From Calvatia gigantea (Eukaryota > Basidiomycota > Agaricomycetes > Agaricales > Lycoperdaceae): DNA of 64,000 nt. Of the stretch, positions 1-10,044 are shown piece after piece (positions within the stretch are counted from its first letter, which is position 1; each line of letters begins with the position of its first letter). Below the pieces are notes generated by a model. It was not told the DNA's origin. It ran no database searches and saw nothing but the letters and a program-made list of their open reading frames with translations. A program made the position numbers and the translations under genes. Location of the stretch: contig JACAAK010000016.1 in NCBI GenBank assembly GCA_025093985.1, positions 1 through 64,000 on the forward strand. Reading direction: 5' to 3'.

Positions 1-60
1 TTTCGGAATAACCTGACCCACACTCACGCGAGACCAGATAGTATAAATTTAGTGATTTAT

Positions 61-609
61 TTAGTTGGCCACAGATCTCAGATTCCGCATCAAACCCCCA
101 TCAGCGAGATGGACAATACTGTATCCACCCAACGAACTGCTCTCGAAACACCAAACCTCATTATTTCCCAGCAGCACATCAATACCCAGGGGTCCATTGA
201 CGTTGGGCTGTCCAGTAATAAACCGGAACCATACATCATCGCAGGTGTTCTGCTGAGCAGCAACCTTGCGCCGATAGAACGCGCCCTTGATCCTTCCCAT
301 CATTTCCACTGATAAATGTGAAAATGTGCGATGAAAATCAAGCTGGGCAACTCCCACAGATCGTAGAAGCATGACTATGTCCAAAGCCAAAATTTTCTGG
401 CCCAAGAGAATGGTGGTGATTATCCCAATGTGTGCATCTGGTGTGTGAACGTGAATGGGAGTGGTAAGCTCGACGGCCTGTAACCTCTGCTTTTGACTAA
501 GCGACAGGTCACGAAAAATGTTGAGGGGGTAGTTGTCGGTGCGTCGCAGTTCTGGAAATCCAGCGCTCGACACGGGACCGAATTCGCCGGGAAGAGGAAC
601 GGGAAGCAT
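61..609 (-). CDS. Unidentified open frame, 182 codons
   Basis: I do not recognise this protein. The frame runs from an ATG at 609 to a stop at 61. It has mixed composition with no obvious membrane segment, signal peptide or low-complexity tract. It may be an exon of a larger gene, because no promoter or intron evidence is clear. The Tc1-like transposon at 631-2235 lies 21 bp upstream of the ATG, so if the gene is real the insertion sits in its 5' region. Chance open frames of this size occur in this moderately GC-rich stretch, so the coding status is uncertain. Confidence 0.3.
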   Translation of the reverse strand: MLPVPLPGEFGPVSSAGFPELRRTDNYPLNIFRDLSLSQKQRLQAVELTTPIHVHTPDAHIGIITTILLGQKILALDIVMLLRSVGVAQLDFHRTFSHLSVEMMGRIKGAFYRRKVAAQQNTCDDVWFRFITGQPNVNGPLGIDVLLGNNEVWCFESSSLGGYSIVHLADGGLMRNLRSVAN

Positions 610-630
610 ATGAGGAGTGCGAGGTAACTA

Positions 631-841
631 CAGTAAGGGACAAAACCATTCCAATGTTTTGAACTTTTCAGAAGATCAGCTCATAACTCAAGGACTACTG
701 TGGCTGTGCACTTCCTAATTTAATTGTAGATAGTCCAGTATCTTATCTAATCATATGCAAAGTATGATTATGTAATCCTTTGTTTTGGGGGAGTTATTAA
801 TTAATTAATATTTTAAGTACATTGGAACAGTTTTGTCCCTC
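631..841 (+). repeat. Left 211-bp terminal inverted repeat of the Tc1-like element
   Basis: This arm matches the reverse complement of 2025-2235 except at one base (ACCATTCC here, ACCGTTCC in the complement of the right arm). A motif of about 20 bp, GGGACAAAACCRTTCCAATG, occurs at its outer end. A second copy in the opposite orientation occurs at its inner end (about 819-841). The motif is probably the transposase binding site, by analogy with Tc1 elements that carry two sites per end. Confidence 0.93.
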
Positions 842-923
842 TCAAATTCTGAGCACATGACTTCGTTTATTGCAATCAAATAAATACAAATAAAATCATG
901 TGACCATGTAGGGTGATGTATAA

Positions 924-1997
924 ATGGATGTGCTTATTCTCAGGTGCAAATTAACTCCCCCACTATACCTTTACAACTATATGCGCTCTCTTTCCTCTAC
1001 TCAGACCAATAGAGTCCTCTCTTACCTGGACCAAGGGAAATCTGCTCATCATATTGCTTCTATTACTGGTCTGGGAGTCAGTACTATTTCTAGGATTCGC
1101 TCCAAACATAGATCAACACTTTCCAAATCTGTTGGTGGCCGCCCATCTAAACTTTCTCCCTCTGATATCCACTATTCTGTTCGCCTCATCACCTCTCGCA
1201 AGGCTGACAATGCCTCCCAAGTCACCAAATCACTTCAAAATGTTATTGCCCAGCCTGTATCCACCAAAACAGTGCGCAGGGCACTCAGAGGAGCTGGAAT
1301 GAAGGCTGTAGTCAAGCGGAAACGACCTAAACTTACTGCTGTCCATAGGAGGAAAAGGTTGGAGTGGGCAGAAGCACATGTTAACTGGACCCTGGAGGAC
1401 TGGAAGAGGGTTATTTGGACAGATGAGTCCAAAATCAATCGGTTTGGATCAGATGGAAGGGTTTGGGTATGGAAAAAGGCAGGAGAGGGGCTGAATGATA
1501 GATTGGTTGAGGGAACAGTCAAGTTTGGTGGAGGAAATGTGATGATCTGGGGTTGTATGCTGTGGGATGGAGTGGGGTTTGCCACTAAAATTGAAGGGAA
1601 GATGGATGCTGACCTTTATGTTCAAATTTTGGGGGATGAACTAAAGAGGAGCATCAGGTGGTATGGGAAGAATGAGGAGGATATGGTCTTCCAACAGGAC
1701 AATGACCCCAAACACAAGAGCAAAAAGGCTACAAACTGGCTAGATGAGTCTGAATTGGAGGTTATGGTATGGCCCCCACAGTCTCCAGACCTTAATCCCA
1801 TTGAACATCTCTGGACTCACCTCAAGAATAAGCTGGGAGAGTATGATACTCCTCCTGATAGCATGAATACCCTATGGGAGAGGATACAAAAGGAGTGGGA
1901 TGACATAGAACCAGAAGTGTGTCAGAATCTGATAGAGAGTATGCCTAGGAGGGTCCAGGCAGTTTTACAGGCCAAGGGAGCTTATACCAGGTACTAG
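924..1997 (+). CDS. Tc1-like DD34E transposase
   Basis: This 357-residue transposase would catalyse cut-and-paste movement of the surrounding element in the nucleus. Residues about 27-65 look like a helix-turn-helix (QGKSAHHIASITGLGVSTIS), followed by the GGRPSKL linker and a second DNA-binding half. The DDE catalytic domain shows Asp167 in WTDESK, Asp259 in QQDND and Glu294 in SPDLNPIEHLW. There are 34 residues between the second and third acids, giving the DD34E pattern of Tc1. The length is normal for the family. The true start may be Met20 (base 981), because the first 19 residues are not typical. The frame has no stop or frameshift, so it could be functional. Confidence 0.93.
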   Translation: MDVLILRCKLTPPLYLYNYMRSLSSTQTNRVLSYLDQGKSAHHIASITGLGVSTISRIRSKHRSTLSKSVGGRPSKLSPSDIHYSVRLITSRKADNASQVTKSLQNVIAQPVSTKTVRRALRGAGMKAVVKRKRPKLTAVHRRKRLEWAEAHVNWTLEDWKRVIWTDESKINRFGSDGRVWVWKKAGEGLNDRLVEGTVKFGGGNVMIWGCMLWDGVGFATKIEGKMDADLYVQILGDELKRSIRWYGKNEEDMVFQQDNDPKHKSKKATNWLDESELEVMVWPPQSPDLNPIEHLWTHLKNKLGEYDTPPDSMNTLWERIQKEWDDIEPEVCQNLIESMPRRVQAVLQAKGAYTRY

Positions 1998-2024
1998 AAT
2001 ACCCATTTTGTATATAAATTTCAA

Positions 2025-2235
2025 GAGGGACAAAACTGTTCCAATGTACTTAAAATATTAATTAATTAATAACTCCCCCAAAACAAAGGATTACATAATC
2101 ATACTTTGCATATGATTAGATAAGATACTGGACTATCTACAATTAAATTAGGAAGTGCACAGCCACAGTAGTCCTTGAGTTATGAGCTGATCTTCTGAAA
2201 AGTTCAAAACATTGGAACGGTTTTGTCCCTTACTG
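2025..2235 (-). repeat. Right 211-bp terminal inverted repeat of the Tc1-like element
   Basis: This is the mirror arm of 631-841. It carries the inner motif starting GAGGGACAAAAC at 2025 and the outer motif ending TTTTGTCCCTTACTG at 2235. The flanking TA follows at 2236-2237. Confidence 0.93.
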
Positions 2236-3009
2236 TAGATGGTGGAGCGGAAGATTAAGTGAACTGAAGGGCACGAGGTACCAGATCTTACTTGTGGACT
2301 ACCGGTGAGCTCTTGGGTAGCCGCGATATCACACGGATGGTATAGAAGTAGTCTCTGAGAGTTGGCCATTGAATCAGATATCAATGGTAACCTGGTATAT
2401 GAAACATTACTCACGTATTGTGGGACGTACACTGTCATTGAAACAGTGGAATGTTAGGGCTCGAAGAATGGGTGACTCTGAGTGAACTTTGGCATGAAGA
2501 TCCACCTTTTAAAGAGGGTCGAGAATTGATGTTTCCAGCCTTCCTGGGCTAAGAATAGAGTAGTCACGGCGACATTACAAGCTGTTAAGCGTTTCCCCCG
2601 GCCCTGCTTCCATCAAATCCGTATCTTTGGCACCTTTTCACACTCGTGGTGACATTTCATGTCCCGCACACTGATGAAGGCAGAAAATGACAGGTCCTAA
2701 TCTACTAAAGCGAACAACAACCCGACAGTGTGAAGTCTAATCCTGATACCAAATGCACATGTTTGGTTTGGTTTAAAAACCACTCTGTTCGTGTTGTTTG
2801 GGGCGCCAAAAGGAAGACTCAGCACTTCCCGGTTCAAGTCATATCCTGATATCATGGTGAGATACGAGATGTTGCGGGTTAAACGGATGTAGTTTAAGTG
2901 GCCAAGGCGGGTCACTTCGCAAGAGAGTGTGATCAACGATAAAGGGTTTGAGAAACATTGATGAATTAATTGTTTGTCCAGAGACCGACGATTCCGGAAG
3001 GCGACAGTT
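2236..3009. other. Unassigned sequence between the Tc1-like element and the truncated LTR
   Basis: No gene can be supported here. A minus-strand open frame entering from 2438 runs into the transposon's inverted repeat, so its last 27 codons are transposon sequence. If the transposon were removed, that frame would meet a TAG at the junction with the left flank. The rest has only short, unconvincing frames. Confidence 0.5.
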
Positions 3010-3328
3010 GCTAGAGGATATCTGAGAGGAATGGTGGGCAATAGAAAGACTAAATTGTCTAAAGAGTGTACACATACTATATAGGTCTTATATATCTAAT
3101 GTCTCTGGTCTGTGTGCCATTCTACCTAATACAGGTGAGGTCTTATCTGCCAGTAGCATATACAGAGCATACTGCGTACATTGTTCTTATTTAATAGACC
3201 ATGACCAGCAACCTAGAGTGCAGTCTAGTACATTGTTCGTTATCTCTCTTCAAGAGTGAAGTACTCAAGAACCCGTTTCAGCTATAAATAGACTGAACCA
3301 ACATAGTGGTATGGATCGAGATTCAACA
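3010..3328 (-). mobile_element. Truncated copia LTR (solo fragment)
   Basis: The sequence from about 3010 (CTAGAGGATATCTGAGAGG) to 3328 (GATCGAGATTCAACA) aligns base for base with most of the copia copy B LTRs at 27393-27801 and 33803-34216, in the same orientation. The first 90 or so bases of the LTR, up to the TGTTAAGACG end, are missing and replaced by unrelated DNA. No internal copia sequence is attached. The CAACA end abuts the first recognisable exon of the next gene. Confidence 0.88.
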
Positions 3329-5708
3329 GTTGAAGTATGGCATGTGGATGACTTACTGTTTTTACCTGACAGCTTGAACTCTGAATCAACCAGGGATGGC
3401 ATTGACTTCGAAGAACATATGGGATCGGGGGAGTGGAAGGAGCTTGTCACTTGCTGGGACGAATTTCTGCATGATGTTTATCATGAGTTATCTGAGATTT
3501 GAGATGGTCACTTGGAAGAATTGGAACCCTAACCTGTTGGACAGCTGAGGATGCACATGCTGCATGTGCTCTCACTGCCTCACCAGAGCCCTGTGATTCT
3601 GAAGACGACACTTTATCACCAAATGCAAGTTCTGGCACCAAGGACGATGTGGCAGTGATGAAGACAGCAAAGACTTCAAGTAGCCAGCCTGTGGAGTCCG
3701 AGTATGAGAGGGAAAAGAGGCACAACATTGCTAGGAACAAGGCGCTCCTAGCCGAAGTCTTCAAAAACAACAGTTCGGCATTGTGTCCAGGTGACACTGG
3801 GTCATCAAAGAAGGGCCAGACAAGAAAGAAGAAGGGCAAGACCCCTCTCAGGTAAGTTTTTGTTTTTTTTTTGTATGGTGGTATTGAGTGATATTGACGT
3901 TCACAGTCCTGCAGAAGTCAATTCAGACTCAGAAAGTCTGCTTAATTCATCTGGAAGACAGGAGGGTGCCCGCAAAATTGTGACCTGCTCCCAGTACATG
4001 TTTTATTTCCCCTGTCACCACCCAAATCTTCTCAAGTCTCTTCCAGTAAAAAGTTGACTAGCACCCCAACGTTTCCATCTGACGTCCCTGCTGCTGTTGC
4101 CACCACGTCGCCAGATGTTTGCCCTCCCTCCTCTCAGATCACTGCTGCTACCACATCACTAACTGCTACCCCATCCACTCAAGCCCCTGTTGCTACTGTG
4201 TCACCAACTGCTACTCCATCCTCTCAGACTGCTGCTGCCACTATATCACTGAATGTTGGCCCTCCCTCCCCTCAAATTGCTGCTACTACCATGTCACCAA
4301 CTGCTACCCTGTCCACTCAGGCCCCTGTTGCTGCTGCGTCACCAACTGCTACTCTGTCCTTTCAGAATGCTGCTGCCGCCATGTCACTGAACATTGGCCC
4401 TCCCTCCCCTCAAATTGCTGCTATTGCAACATTACTGACTGTTACTCCATCCTCCCAGGCCACTGCTGTTCCACAAACTACCTCAGTTAATGGTGCAGAC
4501 GGTCTGCCTTTGAGTGTACTGGTCTCTTCCACCATCACCAATGAAGACCCACTCACAGATGCTCTCGTATCACCTGTACACACCTCCGGAGGCTCACACT
4601 CAGTGCCCTCACCATCCTTACTGCCAGTTAATGTTGCTGGCATCTGCGATGTGGATGTAGATGAAGGTTTGTGATTTAAATTGTTTGTTCATTTGCTGAA
4701 TATTGACAATGTACCCTTCGTAACAGGGAATCAAAGCGCACCACCACTTCCTGGCCCACAGGCATCTGCTGATGTGACCACTAGCTCTACACCAGCAAAC
4801 CTGAGCCCGAGTGTACTGCCGAACATTGCCAGAAGTCCAGCAAACTCGAAGGATCACAGTGATGACATACCAATGGTAGCTGATGCAGCATGTGAGGACT
4901 CTGGAACCATGCCAACCAATGTGCCTGTTGACGCTCGCAAGGGTACGCTGCCCCTACCTGTTGCACATCCTACTGTTGAAGTCACACCAACAACTTCTCC
5001 CTCTGCCATTGCTACTATTCATGATGGTATGCCAATTACTACTCACAAGAGCATCCATACTGAAGACTGTGAAGTGCATACAAGCACTCCGCCAGATGTT
5101 TTGAAGAATTTGCCAGTATTTATTCATGATGGTGAAGCTTACTTTAGGAGTATCAATACTTCGTTGAGGATTTGGGATAGTCTTATTGTCAATTGGGTGC
5201 GCTTTGAGCAGGCCTGTAAGACAAAGGGGGTACATCAACTGATATAAAGTTCAATTTAGTTTACTCACTGATTTGTAGACCTTGCCTGCCCAAAACTGGC
5301 CTCCTGAAATTGGAGAATGGCAGAAATGCCATCGGAAATTCTCGTACATACCTAATATCAAGATAAGTGAGTATGTAGGTGTGTTTCAGGAGTGGTGGAA
5401 GGTCCTGCAACCTCCAAATCATGACATGTTGGGTGATTGGCCCCCTCCATGAGACCTTCCTGATAACAGTGATTGGTCAATAATGAATTCTGGTGGCCGA
5501 AATGGAGTTTTCCTTGTCATGATGGAATTATCATGGTGGGCTCACCATGTGACATCTCCAGCCTTAGTAGCTGAGTTTGACTCTATGGCAGAGGATGTGA
5601 ACTGGGCTCTTGTAACCATGTTGAAGTTAGTGCCTGGTAAGCCTACAAAATGTTCACACTCAGAGTTCATGGGTGATGAACAGATGGAGGAACAACCAAA
5701 GAAAAGGT
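3329..5708 (+). pseudogene. Decayed multi-exon gene with Ser/Thr/Pro/Ala repeat region
   Basis: No enzymatic function is recognised. I see coding-like blocks separated by short introns. An acidic block lies at 3329-3490, a charged Lys/Glu-rich block at 3530-3851 (REKRHNIARNKALLAEVF), then a repetitive low-complexity region. The 3851 block ends at a CAG|GTAAGT donor, with a likely acceptor at 3906. Two downstream introns preserve frame: 4667-4726 (60 bp) and 5230-5278 (49 bp). The last block (5279-5708) has a Trp-rich domain (GEWQKCHRKF, VFQEWWKVLQPP, MMELSWWA) that resembles, from memory, a repeated family of hypothetical proteins in mushroom genomes. The 5' end is replaced by the truncated LTR, in-frame stops occur (for example TGA after WPPP), and the 3' end stops at a GTAAGT donor before a minisatellite. 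I infer a pseudogene. Confidence 0.6.
4080..4450 (+). repeat. Degenerate coding repeats, Pro/Ser/Thr/Ala rich
   Basis: About 60-bp units repeat in tandem within the pseudogene. The motifs SLNVGPPSPQIAATT, SPTATLSTQAPVAA and SLNIGPPSPQIAAIA recur. The repeats give a disordered, mucin-like stretch of roughly 120 residues. Confidence 0.75.
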
Positions 5709-5909
5709 AAGTTGTGCTTTTAGGTTGTAAATATCATCTAATATGTGTGTTAGAATTACCCAGTCTTAAATTTTCTGAACTTTTACCATTCCTAATATCA
5801 TTTATACTAGTTTAGAGTGGCTCAGAGATAATTACCTCAATTAGAGATAATAAATTTAGATTTAATGAAGAGACATGGGAGATTAAGTCTATTATAATAA
5901 AGAATTTGT

Positions 5910-6660
5910 AAAGGATAGCATGAAGGTTATGAAGTTATCCTAAATTATGAAGAGGGTTATGAAGTAGGTCCAATAGTTATGAAGGATATAATAAAGTGGT
6001 CCTAATATTATGAAGAGTATTATGAAGTTACCCCAATGTTATGAAGGATAATATGAAGTAGGTCCAATAGTTATGAAGGGTATAATGAAGTAATCCTAAC
6101 ATTATGAAAAGCATAATGAAAAAGGTCCAATAGTTATGAAGTCTATAATGAAGTGGTCCTAACATTATGAAGAGGATTATGAAGTTACCCCAATATTATG
6201 AAGAATAGTGTGAAGTAGGTCCAACAGTTATGAAGAGTATTATGAAGTTACCCCAATGTTATGAAGCATAGTATGACATAGGTCCAATAGTTATGAAGAA
6301 TATAATGAAGTAGTCCTAACATTATGAAGGATATAATAAAGTGGTCCTAATATTATGAAGAGTATTATGAAGTTATTCCAATGTTATGAAGCATAGTATG
6401 ACATAGGTCCAATAGTTATGAAGAATATAATGAAGTAGTCCTAACATTATGAAGGATATAGTAAAGTGGTCCCAACATTATGAAGAGTATAATGAAGTGG
6501 TCCTAATATTATGAAGGATAATATAAAGTAGGTCCAATAGTTATGAAGAGTATAATGAAGTGGTCCTAATATTATGAAGGATAATATAAAGTAGGTCCAA
6601 TAGTTATGAGGAGTATAATGAAGTGGCCCTAATATTATAAAGAGTTGTGATAAAGAAATG
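5910..6660. repeat. AT-rich minisatellite, about 31-32 bp period
   Basis: About 23 imperfect copies of a unit such as TTATGAAGGGTATAATGAAG followed by YRGTCCTAAYA run through this segment. Each unit holds two ATGAAG half-repeats. No open frame spans it. It separates the decayed gene on the left from the gypsy remnant on the right. Confidence 0.85.
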
Positions 6661-6805
6661 CCTAAAGTAATGAAGTAGTTTTCATAAGTGAATGAATGAA
6701 GTATTCACAGATATAGAATGAAGTGACTTCATTAATTATGTCCTACACTTTGAACAGGTTGAAATGGACAGGTCCAATAAGTTATCATAAAAGTGGTAGC
6801 TACTA

Positions 6806-8735
6806 TTGTCAGATTACACACTAGAAGGTGTGTTGTCACAACAGCAAGAAGACAAATGGTATCCTATCGCATTCACCTCACAAACACTATCACCAGCTGA
6901 ACAGAACTATGAAATATATGACAAGGAACTACTGGCAATCGTTCATGCCTTGAAAGAGTGGAGGCATTACCTCCTTGATGCCAAAGAAAAATTCGAAATC
7001 TAGACTGATCACGAAAACCTGAAATACTATAGAGAACCACAGAAGCTGAATGGACAACAAGCACAATGGTACCTGCAACTACAGGATTATGACTTCATGT
7101 TATGACATGTGCCTGGAAAGATGAACACAAAAGCCAACCTACTATCTCAAATCTATCAAAAGCCAGAAGAACAAGAAGATAAACTAGTCACTATGATCCG
7201 AGAAAGCTAGCTACAAACCAACAGTGCAGATAGCATGATACTTCTACGAGCAGAATTGTTCATCCAGCCAGATCTCCTAGCAAAAATTCAAAGCTGAACC
7301 CAACGAGAAACAGCAGTCCTGACCAAACTGAAAAAACAGGGTTCTCAACTCATTGAACATGAAAAAGTAATCTACAGACAAAACAGCGCATACATCCCAC
7401 CCAACCCAAAACTACAAGAAGAAATCCTAACACAGTACCACAACGTCCCAGATGCAGGATACCCAGGCCAACATAGGATGATGGAACTAATCAGCCATGA
7501 CTACTGGTGGCCAACAATGCGAAAAGATGTGAAAAGATACATCCGAGGATACCAAGCCTGCCAAAGAAACAAGACAAGGACAGCACCACTCAAATCGCCA
7601 CTACATCCCCTCCCAGTCCCAAATGGACCTTGGGAAGAAATTAGCATCGATATGATTGGCCCACTACTGGAGTCAGAAAGAAAAGACGCAATACTAGTCA
7701 TCGTAGATCACCTTACAAAAATGATATGACTCACAGCGACCACCACAGACATTTCATCCAAAGATATTGCAAAGATATATCAAGACAAAATATGGAAGCT
7801 ACATGGACTGCCAAGGAAAGTACTCAGTGACTGAGGACCCCAGTTTGCATCAGAATTCACCAAAGAACTATTCAAAGGACTCGGCATAGAATGAAACCTA
7901 TCAACAGCATACCACCCACAAACAGACAGACAAACAGAATGCATCAATAGAGAAGTGGAAACATACATCTGTTTATACTGCAATTACAATCAAGATGACT
8001 GGGCAGAATGGCTCCCTATTGCAGAATTCCAGTATAACAACAAACAACATGGAGGAACACAAGCAACACTGTTCTTCCTAAACTATGGGAGGAACCCATG
8101 GAAAGAAAAGAACGGATTAACAATAAACAACCTGGTGGCCACAGATTTCCTGAAAGGGCTTCAGGCCACCCAAGACAACACCTCATCAGCACTACGCACA
8201 TACCAAGAAAAGATGAAACAGCAACATGACCGAAACAAGACCCACACCAAAACATACCAAATAGGTGATGCAGTATGGCTAGAGAACACAAACATCCATA
8301 CCAATCAGACATCAAAGAAGCTAGGCCAAAAACAGTATAGGCCTTTCCTCATTAAGGAAAAGATAGGAGAAGCGGTATACCAGTTAACACTACCAGATGG
8401 ATGGGCCATCCATGATGTATTTAACAAACAACTCCTGACACCAGTACACCATGCCGAATTCCCAAGCCAAGAAAAGACACCAGCACCTGCCCCAGTGATC
8501 ATCAACAATAAAGAAGAGCATGAAGTAGAAGAAATCCATGGATGAAGAAAATGGGGAAGGGGATATCAATTCCTAGTACACTGGAAGGGGTATAGCAACA
8601 AAGAAGATACATGGACAGCGGAGTCCAATTTGGAGAATGCAAAAGACACCATATGAGATTACCTAAAAAGGCATCTGGAGGATACCCATAAAAGAGGGGG
8701 CAGAAAACACAAAAAAGCATCAAACAAGCAACCCA
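6806..8735 (+). pseudogene. Gypsy pol remnant: RNase H, integrase, chromodomain
   Basis: One reading frame carries all domains but holds about nine in-frame stops. RNase H spans about 6806-7130 (DKWYPIAFTSQTLSPAEQNY, YEIYDKELLAIVHAL, TDHENLKYY). The integrase zinc-finger region is near 7430-7580 (DYWWPTMRKDVKRYI, CQACQRNK pattern). The integrase core has WEEISIDMIGPLL, SD-stop-GPQFASEF and AYHPQTD, with the catalytic Glu in the TEC segment. The chromodomain (YQFLVHWKGYSNKEDTWT) lies at about 8555-8630. Several stops are TGA or TAG where the family has Arg or Trp, as in KVLSD-stop-GPQF. This pattern fits C-to-T and G-to-A transitions. The protein cannot be made intact. Confidence 0.9.
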
Positions 8736-8755
8736 GACAAAGAAACTAAACAGAC

Positions 8756-9052
8756 ATGCCTGCCTCCCAACCCAACTGCATCGCTATTGACTCCCTTGTA
8801 CACCCCACCCCTACCAGAATCTCTTCCCTGCCATTCCCAGAACCAGGCAGCAGCAGAGCACCAGCTCCCCAAGGAACTTGCTTCAATCTCACTAAAACAC
8901 CATCCCCAGCACAAGGCATCCTCGAAGCTCTACTTAAAGATGTCGACAAGGCAATCAACAGTGAAATCGAAAACATCACTGCCCCTTCCCATTCAATGGT
9001 GTCCCAGTCCCTATCCAACAAGACAGACGAAGCCACTCACCTGTCTTCTTAG
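8756..9052 (+). other. Small open frame between chromodomain and LTR
   Basis: A 98-codon frame rich in Pro and Ser lies downstream of pol in the gypsy 3' region. I know no function for it. It could be an accessory 3' frame or simply open by chance. A second overlapping frame of similar size argues for caution. Confidence 0.25.
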
Positions 9053-9168
9053 CATGATCCAATGATGGAAAATTCCTCATCGCCGCCACCAAGAAAGCAC
9101 TTGCAGCCACTGTGGTAAATGGGGACTTCAATGAGCTTCCTGAGGCATGAAGCCTAATCGGGGGGTAT

Positions 9169-9474
9169 TGTTGTGAACTTTTGTCTATTTATATCCACTC
9201 TGTACCTGTCTGCATTCTACTACGCCTTGTACCTGTTTCACCTATTCCTGCCCAGCGATCTCCGAGTCTTGACCCCCAGTAACTACCATGCCATTATCAT
9301 TGGACGTTTCATGTAGTCACCTCCATCTGTTCAACCAGATGTCTACCATATTTAAGCATACATACACACTCCTGTATTCGGTATGCTTAACCACCTAGTT
9401 CTCCCCTCCCTTACTCACCCTCAAGTCTTAGCCTAAGTTGCAACCTGAGGTTTACTCAGACTAAGGTCATAACA
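9169..9474 (+). mobile_element. Gypsy 3' LTR
   Basis: This 306-bp LTR begins TGTTGTGAAC and ends GGTCATAACA, so the ends form an 8-bp inverted repeat with one mismatch (TGTTGTGA / TGTTATGA). A G-rich tract at about 9160-9167 just before it is a plausible polypurine tract. After the LTR, copia gag coding (KPKPLKKK) resumes at once. Confidence 0.82.
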
Positions 9475-10044
9475 AAGCCCAAGCCGCTCAAGAAGAAGCA
9501 GGTGCTGAAGGTAATCGAGTCTGTCTTGGAGTCAGTCTTAGATGACAATGACTCGGACACTGACTACGGTTCTGACAGAGGGTGTGGGTCAGTACCTTCA
9601 ACTGACTACTATTCTTGTTCTGATGCAGAGGATGATGTACAGCCCCATCAATGGATGGGACGGAATGATACAGACGCAGGGACTGTCTGTCTCAGAGTGG
9701 AATGCCCTGGAAATTCTGAGGTTGAGTTGGGATGATGAGGTGGCTACCGAAGAGAGTGGGGCACCTATGCAGATGTAATGCATCATCCACCTCCTTTAGG
9801 GACTCGTCATAGACACTGCTGTACAGACTTTGTAAACTGCAATGTATGCTGGAAGCATGCTCAAGGCGCTTCCCCTTCTGCTTATTCCACTAGTGACACT
9901 AAGCTGGAAAGTAAATTGAAAGCTACATATACCATGAATAATCATGAGTATTCAGACAAGTTAAGGTCAGATCTCAATGAGGAGCACGAAGATCTTAATC
10001 AGATCAGTACATTTCACATCTGTGATTTGTCAAAGTGCACCAAA
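9475..10044 (+). pseudogene. Copia A gag 3' part
   Basis: The sequence encodes the acidic region (VLESVLDDNDSDTDYGSD, SDAEDDVQPHQ) also seen in copy B. After a stop and a frame change near 9735 it reads through NCNVCWKH and ends at CDLSKCTK, immediately before the Helitron. In copy B the equivalent protein continues CQKCREEGNK without a break, which fixes the insertion point at 10044/13056. Two Cys pairs (CNVC and CxxC) lie where copia Gag usually has a zinc knuckle. Confidence 0.85.

Larger units (their letters stand above)
631..2235 (+). mobile_element. Complete Tc1/mariner-type DNA transposon
   Basis: The element is 1605 bp, begins CAGTAAGGGAC, ends with the inverse GTCCCTTACTG, and is flanked by TA on both sides (629-630 and 2236-2237), the usual Tc1/mariner target duplication. 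Terminal inverted repeats of 211 bp (631-841 and 2025-2235) differ at one position in my reading. The single gene inside is open. Near-identical ends and an intact frame in otherwise decayed DNA point to a recent insertion. Confidence 0.95.
6806..9474 (+). mobile_element. 5'-truncated Ty3/gypsy (chromovirus-type) retrotransposon with 3' LTR
   Basis: The element retains RNase H, integrase, chromodomain and a 3' LTR. Gag, protease, most of reverse transcriptase and the 5' LTR are missing. The 3' LTR junction at 9474/9475 falls inside the gag of copia copy A, so this element inserted into that copia. Its own left part was later lost or replaced by the minisatellite region. A target duplication cannot be checked because the left end is gone. 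Confidence 0.88.

Noticed and set aside
2148..2438. A minus-strand frame that looked like a host exon
   Set aside because: Its last 27 codons are transposon inverted repeat, and rejoining the flanks gives a stop at the junction. There is no independent support for coding.
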